From Streptomyces sp. NRRL F-5122 (lineage in GTDB: Bacteria; Actinomycetota; Actinomycetes; Streptomycetales; Streptomycetaceae), in assembly GCF_001507435.1 (NCBI RefSeq), contig NZ_LMWH01000117.1:81898-145897 (forward strand): 64,000 bases of DNA. Direction: 5' to 3'. Of this stretch, positions 21,632 through 30,759 are shown one piece after another. The notes beneath the pieces were generated by a model. The model made no database searches and was not told the DNA's origin. It saw only the letters and a list, made by a program, of their open reading frames with translations. The translations under genes and the position numbers were made by a program. How positions within the stretch are numbered: the first letter of the stretch is position 1; every line of letters starts with the position of its first letter.

Positions 21632-24600
21632 CTATGAACCGCTCGTCACCTCGGGCACGTTGTAGCCCTCGACCCGGAGCCGCGGCCGTGCTGCCTCCAC
21701 ATGCGCGGGCCAACTGGCGGTGATCGTCCGGGACTCACCGGGCAGGAGCCACAGGTAGTTGTCGCTGTACTCGGCGGGCAGCACCCGGTGGCCGGACGGG
21801 GTGTCCACCAAGGAGACGCGCACCATGGACGCGACCGACGAACCCCGGTTGGTCACGCGCGCGGTCAGCTCGCGCCGTCCGTCGGAGCTGCTGTGCGAGC
21901 CGGTGACGTCCACCGCGACCCTGGTCTGCCGTGCCTTGTTCAGCGCCTGCATGGCCTCCGGGGTCTTGTACCGCCAGTACGTGTTCTCCGCGAGCGTCTT
22001 GCCGTGCTCGTCCGTGAGCCGCAACTGCAGCAGGTACAGCTCCGGCAGGGAGCCGCTCGGGGCGGCGGTGAACGCCTTCGCTGTTGCGGACGGCGCGACG
22101 TCCACGGTCGCCTTCTGCTCGCCGGCCACCATCCGGCCGTCGAGGTCGTACCAGCGGGCCGTCACGGTGGCCTGACGGATCGCGTGCGGAGTGTGGTTGA
22201 CGGCGATGACCTGCCCGTCGACCGGGCTCGCCTGCACGTGGACGGGCTCGGAGGCCTTGCGGGAGCCGTAGTAGGCACCGTTGACGTCGAAGTCGTAGTC
22301 ATAGGTCTGCCAGACCGTGCTGTACCAGGCGGGGTGGGACATCCACAGCAGCAGGGCGCTCGCGTCGTCCCACAGCTTGGCGTTCCATGCCTCGAACATG
22401 GCGCGATGGTTCTCGTAGTTGAGGAACTGCGCCTTGCGGCAGAAGTCGTCCAGGTCCTTCGCGGTGCCGAGCCGGGACTCGATGGCCGCGCGGTAGTTCT
22501 GCGGGGCCTGGTTCCCCTTCGTGCTCCAGTCGTGGTAGTACCAGGCGCCGCCGATGGGCCATTCGGGCTCGTGGCCGACCAGGCGGCGCACGGTCTCCGC
22601 CGTGGAGACGACCGGCATGCCGATCTCGGTGTGGAAGCCGTAGTTCTTGCTGCCGTAGGTGGTGGCGGAGAAGTACTTCTCCGGCTCCACCCAGCCGTAG
22701 GGACCGCCGCCGGTGACGATGCCGTCGGCCGAGTTGTTCTGGTACAGCACGCCGGGTGCCCCGGAGTGGACCGCGTCGCGCATGCCGTCGTCGATCGCGG
22801 CGGGCGGGTTGCCCTCGTTGGCCCCGCACCACACGACAACGCTCGGGTGGATGCGGTAGCGGAGCACGACGTCCCGAGCCGTGCTGTTGAACGCGTCGTG
22901 GTCCGGGGGGTCCATCGCCCAGGCGTTGGGGAAGTCGTTCCACACGAGCAGGCCGTGCTGGTCGCAACTGGTGTAGAACTCCTCGCGGTTGCTGCTGCCC
23001 ACCCAGTTGCGGATCATCGTGAAGTTCATGTCGCGGTGCATCCGCACCGCCGTGTCCATGCGCTCGGCCGGCATCCGGCGCAGCAACTCGTCCCAGCCCC
23101 AGTTGCCGCCCCGGCAGAACACCCGCACACCGTTGACACTGATCTTCAGCGGCGCGATCGAGTTGTCGACGGACTTGACGTCCTTCCAGTCGGTGCCGGT
23201 GTCGGAGACCTGGATCGTGTACGTCCGCGCGTACGCCTGCTCCCAGGTGATGGCCACGCGATCGAACCGCTCCGGGGCGCCGAGGTCGAACCGGATCCAG
23301 CTGTCGTCCTCGTAGATCGAGGTCCAGCGGGTGTTGACGTCGCCGTCCACCGCGTTGCCTGCGACCGTGCCCTCGCCTTCGGAGGAGGCGGTCGCGGGCT
23401 TGCTCAGCGCCAGATTGGTGCCCGGTCTGGCGCTGTCCACGACGGCCAGGTCCCACATCGAGAAGCCCCAGCCGGTGGCGCGGGTCCGGCAGAACACCCG
23501 CATGTAGCGGGCGGTGACCGCCTCGAACTCGACGTTCTGCATGCTCGCCGAGCCGGAGGTGTTGAACGGCAGCGGAGCGGCGGCGTTGTCGACGTCGCGC
23601 ACGTCGGTCCATGCGGAGCCGTCGTCGGAGACCTGGACGGTGTACGTCTTCGCGTACGCCTGCTCCCAGTTGACGGTGATCCGGTCGAAGGCGAGGGAGG
23701 AGCCGAGGTCCACCTGGACCCACTGCTCGTCGTCGAAGGAGGACGACCAGCGGGTGTCGCCGTCGCCGTCGGTGACGTTGCCCGCCCCACGCGAGGGGTC
23801 GTCGGTGGAGGACGCGGTCGCCTTCTTGCCGAGGGCCAGGTCGTCGCCGGGCGTGGCGCTGTTCAGGACCGACAGGCTCCACATCGAGGAGCCCCACTGG
23901 GTGGCGCGGGTGTGGCACAGGATGCGGACGTAACGTGCCTTCTGCCGGGGGAAGTCCACGCTCTGGGTGAAGATGTCGCTGCTCCACCGGAACGTCATCG
24001 GCACTGCGCCGTACTCGTAGCCGAACTGGCGTATGCCGAAGCGGGTGGTGCGGCGGTCGCTCTCCCGGCCGTCCACGGACGCGGTCAGGGTGAGGTCGTG
24101 CAGGTTCGGCTCGCCGTAGCCGTTGGGCCACCACAACTTGGGATCGTGCAGGCGCAGTTGCGGGAAGTCGGCGGGGGCGAAGGTGACGTCCGTGCTCGTG
24201 CCGCCGGCCACCGTCACGGTCCGGGTGACCCGCACCCGGCCGAACGCGGCGGTCACGGTGACGCGCTTGTCGCCGGAGTCGGCGTTGCGCACCGGGACCA
24301 CGACGGTCAGCTCCGCGGTGCTGGTGTCGGGCAGGCCGGGCAGTAGCGTGTCCACCCGCGGGTCGCCGATGACGGCCGCGCCGGTGGAGCGCAGCCGGAC
24401 GTGGTTCCAGATGCCGGCCGCACGGTCGCGCACCGCCGGCATCCAGTCCCAGCCCGAGGAGGCCAGGTAGGTGGGCGAGTTGCGGTTCATCATGTTGGCG
24501 CCCGCGTCCACGAACGCGAGGCCCGCCGGGCCCTTGTCCGTCGGACTGCCCGGGAACGGCATCGGGGTGATCTTCACCGCGAGCGCCTGGCGGTCGGACG

Positions 24601-25708
24601 CCAACAACTGGGTCACGTCGTAGGAGGCGCGCGAGAACGGGTTGCTGAAGGAGCCGGCCTTCGTGCCGTTGAACCAGACCTCGGCCTCGTGGTTGACGCC
24701 GTCGAACTCCAGCCAGACGTGCCGTCCCGAGCCGGTCTGCAGTCCCCTGGGCAGGGCGAACTCGCGCCGATACCACCAGGCGTGCCGGGACAGGGCCTCG
24801 GGCACGTGCAGATTGTTGAACCCGGCCACCGGGTCGGGCAGATGACCCTGGCCCACCAACGAGGTCAGCACGGTGCCGGGGACGGTCGCCGGAAGCCAGC
24901 GGCTCGTGTCGTACATGGTGCGGGACAGGGCGGCACCGTCGGCGCCGGTCCAGTCGTCCATGGTCAGGTCCCAGCCGGACTCCAGCGGGACGGTGCCGTC
25001 GCCGGCCACCTTCAGCGGCTCGGGGTGCCGCTCACGCACAGCCCAGTCGGTCCAGCCGGTGACCTCCGGGCGCCGGGTGCGGCAGGTGCCGTACACCTGA
25101 AGTCCGTTGAGACCGAGGGGGTTGGCGTTGGAGCGCTTGGCGACCGTCATGCGGACCCAGCGTGCGGTGACCGTCTTCGGCAGGGCGATCTCCATCTCGC
25201 CGCCCTTGCCGGAATCGGTGTGGTACACGGCCGTCCAGGTCTTGCCGTCACGCGAGATCTCGATGACGAAGTCCACGGCGCAACTGGACAGGATCTCCTG
25301 CCCGGTGGTGTTGTCCCGGGGGCTGCCGGTCGGGGACTCCTTGAACGGCGGATCGTCCGAGGTGGCCTCGAACACCAGCCGCACGGAACTGACTTCGCAC
25401 AGCGCCTGAAGATCCACCTTGATCCACTGCGGATCGCCCGCCGCCGCACGCCAGCCGCTGCCCCGCACTCCGCGCACCGCGAGACCGTCCACCGCGAACT
25501 CCGCCGGCGTGGGGGCATAGTCGGTCGAGGACACCGAAACCGGCCGGTAGACGGCGAGTTCGCTCGACCGCGTGTCCCGGTCGGGGTGTCCTGCTCCAGC
25601 CGTGGCGGCGGACGCGAGCGGCCCCATGCCAAGGCCGAACCCTGCCAACAGGGTTGACCCCGCCGACAGTACGGCACGACGGGAGGGCACGGTGGACTGA
25701 TCCGACAT
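21632..25708 (-). CDS. Secreted GH2 glycosidase (beta-mannosidase/exo-glucosaminidase-like) with F5/8C domains
   Basis: A 1358-residue protein with a twin-arginine-type export signal (SRRAVLSAGSTLLAGFG). A discoidin-like (F5/8C) domain follows at about 50-210, then the GH2 sugar-binding domain (about 240-420) and the Ig-like sandwich (about 440-580). Two more F5/8C-like domains (about 600-880, both with ITVNWEQAYAKTYTVQVSD-like strands) precede the catalytic barrel. The candidate acid/base is Glu965 in CGANEGNPP and the candidate nucleophile is Glu1028 in FHTEIGMP. The C-terminus has mannosidase/exo-glucosaminidase-type Ig domains. The ATG at 25708 was chosen over 25804 because the signal follows directly and GGAG lies upstream. 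It likely acts outside the cell on beta-linked mannose or glucosamine; exact specificity is not readable. A palindromic operator and a TTGACA box lie upstream. Confidence 0.88.
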   Translation of the reverse strand: MSDQSTVPSRRAVLSAGSTLLAGFGLGMGPLASAATAGAGHPDRDTRSSELAVYRPVSVSSTDYAPTPAEFAVDGLAVRGVRGSGWRAAAGDPQWIKVDLQALCEVSSVRLVFEATSDDPPFKESPTGSPRDNTTGQEILSSCAVDFVIEISRDGKTWTAVYHTDSGKGGEMEIALPKTVTARWVRMTVAKRSNANPLGLNGLQVYGTCRTRRPEVTGWTDWAVRERHPEPLKVAGDGTVPLESGWDLTMDDWTGADGAALSRTMYDTSRWLPATVPGTVLTSLVGQGHLPDPVAGFNNLHVPEALSRHAWWYRREFALPRGLQTGSGRHVWLEFDGVNHEAEVWFNGTKAGSFSNPFSRASYDVTQLLASDRQALAVKITPMPFPGSPTDKGPAGLAFVDAGANMMNRNSPTYLASSGWDWMPAVRDRAAGIWNHVRLRSTGAAVIGDPRVDTLLPGLPDTSTAELTVVVPVRNADSGDKRVTVTAAFGRVRVTRTVTVAGGTSTDVTFAPADFPQLRLHDPKLWWPNGYGEPNLHDLTLTASVDGRESDRRTTRFGIRQFGYEYGAVPMTFRWSSDIFTQSVDFPRQKARYVRILCHTRATQWGSSMWSLSVLNSATPGDDLALGKKATASSTDDPSRGAGNVTDGDGDTRWSSSFDDEQWVQVDLGSSLAFDRITVNWEQAYAKTYTVQVSDDGSAWTDVRDVDNAAAPLPFNTSGSASMQNVEFEAVTARYMRVFCRTRATGWGFSMWDLAVVDSARPGTNLALSKPATASSEGEGTVAGNAVDGDVNTRWTSIYEDDSWIRFDLGAPERFDRVAITWEQAYARTYTIQVSDTGTDWKDVKSVDNSIAPLKISVNGVRVFCRGGNWGWDELLRRMPAERMDTAVRMHRDMNFTMIRNWVGSSNREEFYTSCDQHGLLVWNDFPNAWAMDPPDHDAFNSTARDVVLRYRIHPSVVVWCGANEGNPPAAIDDGMRDAVHSGAPGVLYQNNSADGIVTGGGPYGWVEPEKYFSATTYGSKNYGFHTEIGMPVVSTAETVRRLVGHEPEWPIGGAWYYHDWSTKGNQAPQNYRAAIESRLGTAKDLDDFCRKAQFLNYENHRAMFEAWNAKLWDDASALLLWMSHPAWYSTVWQTYDYDFDVNGAYYGSRKASEPVHVQASPVDGQVIAVNHTPHAIRQATVTARWYDLDGRMVAGEQKATVDVAPSATAKAFTAAPSGSLPELYLLQLRLTDEHGKTLAENTYWRYKTPEAMQALNKARQTRVAVDVTGSHSSSDGRRELTARVTNRGSSVASMVRVSLVDTPSGHRVLPAEYSDNYLWLLPGESRTITASWPAHVEAARPRLRVEGYNVPEVTSGS

Positions 25709-25758
25709 GAGGCTCCGATCAGGGAAAATCCAAGGAACGGCGGGCTGAGGGACCAGGA

Positions 25759-25772
25759 TGACAACGTTGCCA
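25759..25772. promoter_or_regulatory. LacI-type operator upstream of GH2 gene
   Basis: TGACAACGTTGCCA is a near-perfect 14-bp palindrome with a central CG, the form expected for LacI/GalR-family operators. It ends 51 bases before the GH2 start codon and lies just downstream of the putative promoter, a position suited to repression. The same core occurs before the GH92 gene at 59830-59841. Confidence 0.6.
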
Positions 25773-25791
25773 CCCCGCGACACGGTGCCGA

Positions 25792-25820
25792 ACACTGCCG
25801 CCACACAACCCGACTGTCAA
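25792..25820 (-). promoter_or_regulatory. Possible promoter of the GH2 gene
   Basis: On the minus strand a consensus -35 box TTGACA (25820-25815) is followed after 17 bases by CAGTGT (25797-25792), a poor -10. The spacing, and the operator placed just downstream, support it; the weak -10 argues for caution. Confidence 0.4.
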
Positions 25821-25859
25821 GACATCGAGCACGCTTTGCTTCTATTAAATTAGGAATAC

Positions 25860-25990
25860 ATACTGGCAACGCTTCGGCCAGGCGCACCGCCTTCCCCGTG
25901 CTGCTGTAGACCCCTGCACCGGCCGCGATCCCTGGGCAGGAAACCCGCTTCAGTGAGCCGTCGATCAGGACGACGCGGCCGGCCCCCCGC
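25860..25990 (-). pseudogene. Possible IS5-family transposase fragment
   Basis: The minus-strand reading GRVVLIDGSLKRVSC with a later VYSSTGKAV resembles the DDE region of IS5-like transposases (LLVDGTLI...YSGKHK). Only about 45 residues can be matched and the surroundings do not continue the homology, so this is tentative. The rest of the 25709-26072 gap is the upstream region of the GH2 gene. Confidence 0.3.
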
Positions 25991-26072
25991 AGGTGACTCT
26001 CTTCAGCGCCCGGCTCCAGCCGCGGGGACTGTGCGATCGTGCGGGCCGCCGCACCTGACCCGAACCCCCCGC

Positions 26073-26879
26073 TCACGCCCTCTTGTTGAGCATGCCGTTG
26101 ATCTGCAGCCCCTCGGCGGGGGTGATCCGGCCGTGGGGAAGGTCGACGCCCAGTGCCTCGGCCAGCTGCCGCTGATGGAGGTCGACGGCGGCTTCGACCA
26201 GGTCCGCGAGGGCTGCACCCGACGCCCGGCCCCTGTGCCGGCCGACGAGTCCCAAGACCGCGCCCACCGGCAGCGCCGGCCACCAGGCCAGCCCGAGGCA
26301 CATGATAAGGAGCCCCCACGCGGTGGTTTCCGACGAACCCTGGTACCGGGAGTACGCGGAACTGATCAGCGGCCGGGCGGTCTCCGGCAGGAGGAGCCAC
26401 AGCCGAGGCCACGCCAGGGCGGCCGAAAGCCCGTACTGCGCATCCACCCGTTCGTCCACCAGACGGAAACGGTCCCCGATGTCCGTGATCCGCGCGGGAA
26501 GGTACCGGTCCGGGCTGGTGCCCCCGTCCCGCTCTCGTGCGGCGCGGGCCCTCTCCCGCCGCCATCTCACCCAGCGCCGCGGACGGCGGGCGACCCGCAC
26601 TCGCCGTACGGCAGCCGCGAGCCCCTGCACGACCAGTCCCGACACGGTGGCGGCCAGCAGGGCTCCGGCGACCGTGAGGGCCGTCGCCGCCGGACCCGTC
26701 GTCATCCGCTCGCCGAGACGCGTGAGTTCGTCGGCAAGGTGCGCGGAATCGATTGCCGATCCCTGCCCGAGCAGCACTCCGCACACGGCGGTGGCGACGA
26801 AGAGCAGACCGGGTAGCAGCAGAGCGCCCATCCAGCGGTCGGCGAGCTTCTTGCCAAGCTCCGCCAGGACAGTGTTCAT
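26073..26879 (-). CDS. Membrane protein of CHAT cassette, unknown function
   Basis: A 268-residue protein with three predicted membrane segments: MGALLLPGLLFVATAVCGVL (near 17-36), TALTVAGALLAATVSGLVVQ (near 65-85) and WGLLIMCLGLAWWPALPVGA (near 185-210). Between the second and third lies a strongly basic cytoplasmic loop (RRPRRWVRWRRERARAARE). No family recognised. It starts 2 bases after the stop of the small Cys-rich gene and forms an operon with it, divergent from the TPR-CHAT gene. In that context it could be a membrane effector or anchor controlled by the CHAT protein; this is inference. The ATG at 26879 was chosen over the open frame start at 26987, which overlaps the upstream gene. 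Confidence 0.7.
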   Translation of the reverse strand: MNTVLAELGKKLADRWMGALLLPGLLFVATAVCGVLLGQGSAIDSAHLADELTRLGERMTTGPAATALTVAGALLAATVSGLVVQGLAAAVRRVRVARRPRRWVRWRRERARAARERDGGTSPDRYLPARITDIGDRFRLVDERVDAQYGLSAALAWPRLWLLLPETARPLISSAYSRYQGSSETTAWGLLIMCLGLAWWPALPVGAVLGLVGRHRGRASGAALADLVEAAVDLHQRQLAEALGVDLPHGRITPAEGLQINGMLNKRA

Positions 26880-26881
26880 CG

Positions 26882-27247
26882 TCAGGGCTTCGCACGCAGG
26901 ATCATCGGCGCGTCGTCGACCTGGCAGCGCGGCTCCCGGCCGGACTCGTCCGCCTGCGACCTGCGCGAGCAGCGTCCCGTCGGGCATCGGTACTCGCCCT
27001 GGACGACCACCGGATCGAAGCCGAAGTCGTCGAGAACGGTCAGATCACCCGTGTGCTTGTCCGGTTCCGCCCGGGACGGATAGCCAAGGCGACGGCACAC
27101 CGGGGCAGCGGATTCTCCGTTCCGTACCGCGGCCAGCGCGGCATCGATCCAGGCCAACACCTCCTCGTCACCGAGCGCGCCCGCGCGCAACTCCGGCGCG
27201 ACGGCGCACAACCACCCGGCCAGGGCTCGATCCTCGGCAGTAGGCAA
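26882..27247 (-). CDS. Small Cys-containing protein of CHAT cassette, unknown function
   Basis: A 121-residue protein. The N-terminal half is a helical region (AGWLCAVAPELRAGALGDEE, then VLAWIDAALAAVR). The C-terminal third has YRCPTGRCSRRS and, 12 residues on, PRCQVDD, which looks like part of a small zinc-binding knuckle. It uses a TTG start at 27247 with AAGGAAAGG upstream. It is co-directional with and almost touching the membrane protein gene, and divergent from the CHAT gene with 83 bases between them. I do not recognise a named family. A role as adaptor or target of the CHAT protease is possible. Confidence 0.6.
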   Translation of the reverse strand: MPTAEDRALAGWLCAVAPELRAGALGDEEVLAWIDAALAAVRNGESAAPVCRRLGYPSRAEPDKHTGDLTVLDDFGFDPVVVQGEYRCPTGRCSRRSQADESGREPRCQVDDAPMILRAKP

Positions 27248-27330
27248 TGCGGCCTTTCCTTCCTGTCGTGGTCACGAAGGTCCTGATCTCCTACGGTAGT
27301 TGTGGACGCATCGCTACGGGGGTCAGTTGC

Positions 27331-30300
27331 GTGGACCTGGACGAAGCCGTGGACGCGGTACGGGAACGGGTGAGCCGATGGGAGCATGGCGGCGACCGGG
27401 ACGCCGTGACGGGGCCCGGTGTGCTGGCCCCGGCGGGGCGGATCTGGCGGACCGTCCTGACCGGGCAGGGCGCCACCGTCGAGGCCGTGTACGCACTGGC
27501 CGGGCTGCACTGGGCGCGCACGGTGGCGCTGGGCCAGGACGGCCCCATCGACGACCTTTGGGGTGCGCTCGTGCTGTACGGCGCGGTCGAGGGCGCGGAG
27601 TCGGTCAGGGTGCCCGACGAGGTGCGAGCCCTGCTGTCCCGCAACCCGTCGAACTACGACCTTTCCTTCGTCGGGCCGGAGCATTGGGGGCGCCGGGCGG
27701 CCCACCTGCTGAGAGAGGTGCAGGTCGACGAGGACCTGGACAAGCTCGACGAGGTGATCGAGCTGTTCAACGGCACGGTCGAGGCATACACGCCGGACCA
27801 TGAGTACTGGGCCGGAGACCTGTCGAACCTGAGCCTGGCCCTGCACATGCGGTACTACCGGCGCGGCGACCCGACGGATCTCGACCGGGCGGAGCGGGCA
27901 GCGCGAGACGCGGTGCGCGGCACCGAGCCATGGGACCCCAAACTGCCACTCCGCCTCGACAATCTCAGCGCTGTGCTCCAGTACCGGGCCAGGTTCACGG
28001 GTGACGCCGTCGCCTGGGCCGAGTCGGTCCGGCTCAGTGCCCGTGCCGTGCGATCGACACCGCCGGAGCACCACTTGCGTGCGATGTTCGAGGAGAGACT
28101 CGCCTCCGCGCGCATCGGGCGCTATGAGCTGACCGGTGACCAGGGTGAACTTGACCAGGGCATCGAGGAGTTGGAGCGCACCGTGGCGCGGACACCCGAG
28201 AACGACAGGGCCCTCGCCACCCGGAGGAGCCGCCTCGGGGGCGCATACCACTCGCGGTATCTCCTCACCCGGGACCCACGCCCGCTGCACCGAGCCATCG
28301 AGTTGCTGACACAGGGCGCCGACGCCACACCGCTCAGATCGCCCGACCGGGCCGCGTCTCTGGCCGGCCTGAGCAAGGCCCTGCTCAGCCGGTTCGAGGA
28401 GACCGGTGCCGTCCAGGATCTGGACGACGCTCTCCTTGCGGGAGAGAGAGCCGTGAAGGAGGGCCCGGGCGAAAAGGCGGGGACGGCCGGCCTCGCACGC
28501 CGTGCGGATCATCTGCACACCTTCGGGCGGGCGTTGTTCGCCGCGTCCGAGTACGCTCACGACCGGTCCTTTCTCGACCGGGCCGTCGAAGCGTTCCGTG
28601 AGGCAGCCCGCACCGGGGCGGCGAGCGCAGACCTGCCGGGTCACCCGGGAGCGCCGGCCCACCTCGCAAGTCTCGGCGAAGCACTCATGGCCCGGAATTT
28701 CGGATTACTCGGGCAGGTCACCCCCTTCGGCCTCACCGACCTGGTCCACGAGACGGCACAGCTCGAGTGGGAGCGCAGGAAGGCGTCAGGGCCGGTGCTG
28801 GATCCCGCCGAGCTCGAGGACGTCAGGGAGGCGTACGAGTGCCTGCTGCGTGCCGTCGAACAGACCGGCCCGTACCATCCGGACCTCGGCGGCCGTCTCC
28901 GCGGCCTGAGCTCCCTCTCGTACAGTCTCTACCGTCTCCACGGCCGGCGCGGCGACGCCGACCGGGCGCTCGAACTCAGTGAGCGCGCCGTGCGGGTGAC
29001 TCCGCCGCGGCATCCGCAGCGGGCCCATGCGGTACTGCTCCTTGCCTTTCTGCTGGCCGAGCTGGGCGGGGCAGCCGAGACCGACCGGGCCCTGTCTCTG
29101 TGGGAAGGGCTCGTCACCGACCCCTCGGTACAACCCTCGTCCCGCGCCTCGGCCGCTGCATACGCGGCGCGGGCACGGTGCCGACGAGGTGCCTGGGCCG
29201 CGGCCGTCGACCTGTACGCCCAGGCACTCGACGTGCTGCCCACGCTGGTCACGCCCGCCCAGGACACGCGTGCACAGGAGGAGTTGCTCACCCTGTGGAG
29301 CGGACTGGCCGGGGAGGCCGCGAGTTGCGCGATCGCCGCCGGAAACCCGGATCGGGCGGTGGAGCTACTGGAACAGGGGCGAGGCGTCCTGTGGTCCCAG
29401 CTACTCGACTCACGTACGGAACTGGATGCCCTGCAAGCCGTGGAGGCGGAGCTGGCCGAGCGGCTGACCGTCGTCGAAAGGGAGTTGAACACGTCACCCG
29501 AGGCGGGCGCCTCCGAGCCGTGGTGGGGCCGGATCGCCGACGGGCGCCTGACGCTGGCCGCCGAACGTGAGGACCTCGTCGCCCAGATCAGGACGTTGAC
29601 CGGCTTCGAGGACTTCCGGCGTCCGGCAGGCATCGAGGAGCTGCGCCAGGCCGCCGCGGACGGTCCCGTCGTGCTGGTGGTGTCGAGTCAGTGGCGCACC
29701 GACGCGCTGATCGTCACCACGTCCGCCACCCGGACGGTCCCGCTCGGTGTAGGCCATCCGGAGCTTCTGGCCAGGACGCAGCGCTATCTGACGGCACTCC
29801 AGCGGTACGAGACCGGACCGCGCGACGCCCTGGCCCAGGTCACGCTCAATCTCATCGTCACCCGTACGCTGGAATGGCTGTGGCGGGACATCGTGGAACC
29901 TCCCCTGCGGGCACTGGAGTTGACCACTTCACCACCCGACGGCGCGGGCCTCCCCCGCCTGTGGTGGTGCCCCACCGGCCTGCTGGCGCTGCTGCCCCTG
30001 CATGCCGCCGGGATCCCGGAATCCGGCGCCGGTACCGCCGTTCAGGCCGGGGAATGCGTCCAGGACCTGGTGACGCCCTCGTACACGCCCACCCTGCGCG
30101 CTCTGCTCGACAGCCGTGCCGCCGCCCGTTCCTCCGCGCCGGGGGACGGAATGCTGGTGGTGGGGCTGCCGTCGACCCCCGGCTACGGTCCCCTGCCTCA
30201 GGTCGAGGACGAACTGGCCGCACTGCGAGCGGCGTTCCCCACATCGACAGTGCTCCGTGGCGAACGCGCGACCCGCCAGGCCGTACGGGAAGGGCTGCGC

Positions 30301-30729
30301 ACACACCGCTGGGCACATCTGAGCTGCCACGGCGGCCAGGACCTGACACGGCCCTCGCAGGGGGGCGTGGTGCTGCACGACGCGGTGCTGACCGTGGCCG
30401 ACCTGCGGTCCGACCACTTCGCCCAAGGCGATTTCGTCTTCCTCTCCGCATGCCAGACAGCCCTCGGCGGAGCCGGGGCCCCCGATGAGGCCATGGCCGT
30501 CACCAGCGCCCTCCAGTACACCGGGTGGCGGCAGGTCGTCGGCACGCTGTGGTCCGTCGGCGCCACCACGGCCGCCGAGGTGACCGCCGGCCTCTACGAC
30601 GCGCTCGCCTCCGGCGGCACCTTGGACACCGGCGAAGCGGCGCAGGCCCTGTACGAAGCGGTCCGGGAATTGAGGAGGGCCGGCCACCCGCCCCGTGTCT
30701 GGGCACCGTTCGTGCATTCGGGGATCTGA
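27331..30729 (+). CDS. TPR-CHAT domain protein (caspase-like protease)
   Basis: An 1132-residue protein. Residues about 90-720 are helical TPR-like repeats (for example DLSNLSLALHMRYYRRGDPT, and later RLRGLSSLSYSLYRLHGRRG). The C-terminal 400 residues are a CHAT caspase-like domain with the catalytic dyad His1000 (in HLSCHGGQ) and Cys1041 (in FLSACQTALGG). The GTG at 27331 was chosen because the longer frame to 27247 overlaps the divergent gene, and GGGGGT lies just upstream of the GTG. CHAT proteins with repeat regions act as regulated proteases, in several cases in anti-phage or cell-death systems, cutting a partner protein after sensing. The partner here may be one of the three neighbouring genes of unknown role. 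Confidence 0.88.
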   Translation: MDLDEAVDAVRERVSRWEHGGDRDAVTGPGVLAPAGRIWRTVLTGQGATVEAVYALAGLHWARTVALGQDGPIDDLWGALVLYGAVEGAESVRVPDEVRALLSRNPSNYDLSFVGPEHWGRRAAHLLREVQVDEDLDKLDEVIELFNGTVEAYTPDHEYWAGDLSNLSLALHMRYYRRGDPTDLDRAERAARDAVRGTEPWDPKLPLRLDNLSAVLQYRARFTGDAVAWAESVRLSARAVRSTPPEHHLRAMFEERLASARIGRYELTGDQGELDQGIEELERTVARTPENDRALATRRSRLGGAYHSRYLLTRDPRPLHRAIELLTQGADATPLRSPDRAASLAGLSKALLSRFEETGAVQDLDDALLAGERAVKEGPGEKAGTAGLARRADHLHTFGRALFAASEYAHDRSFLDRAVEAFREAARTGAASADLPGHPGAPAHLASLGEALMARNFGLLGQVTPFGLTDLVHETAQLEWERRKASGPVLDPAELEDVREAYECLLRAVEQTGPYHPDLGGRLRGLSSLSYSLYRLHGRRGDADRALELSERAVRVTPPRHPQRAHAVLLLAFLLAELGGAAETDRALSLWEGLVTDPSVQPSSRASAAAYAARARCRRGAWAAAVDLYAQALDVLPTLVTPAQDTRAQEELLTLWSGLAGEAASCAIAAGNPDRAVELLEQGRGVLWSQLLDSRTELDALQAVEAELAERLTVVERELNTSPEAGASEPWWGRIADGRLTLAAEREDLVAQIRTLTGFEDFRRPAGIEELRQAAADGPVVLVVSSQWRTDALIVTTSATRTVPLGVGHPELLARTQRYLTALQRYETGPRDALAQVTLNLIVTRTLEWLWRDIVEPPLRALELTTSPPDGAGLPRLWWCPTGLLALLPLHAAGIPESGAGTAVQAGECVQDLVTPSYTPTLRALLDSRAAARSSAPGDGMLVVGLPSTPGYGPLPQVEDELAALRAAFPTSTVLRGERATRQAVREGLRTHRWAHLSCHGGQDLTRPSQGGVVLHDAVLTVADLRSDHFAQGDFVFLSACQTALGGAGAPDEAMAVTSALQYTGWRQVVGTLWSVGATTAAEVTAGLYDALASGGTLDTGEAAQALYEAVRELRRAGHPPRVWAPFVHSGI

Positions 30730-30759
30730 TCCGCCACCGCGACGAGAGGAACATCAACC

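Noticed and set aside
27247..27330. The longer start of the TPR-CHAT gene at 27247
   Set aside because: It would overlap the start of the divergent gene, and the added 28 residues are not conserved-looking; the GTG at 27331 has a ribosome binding site.
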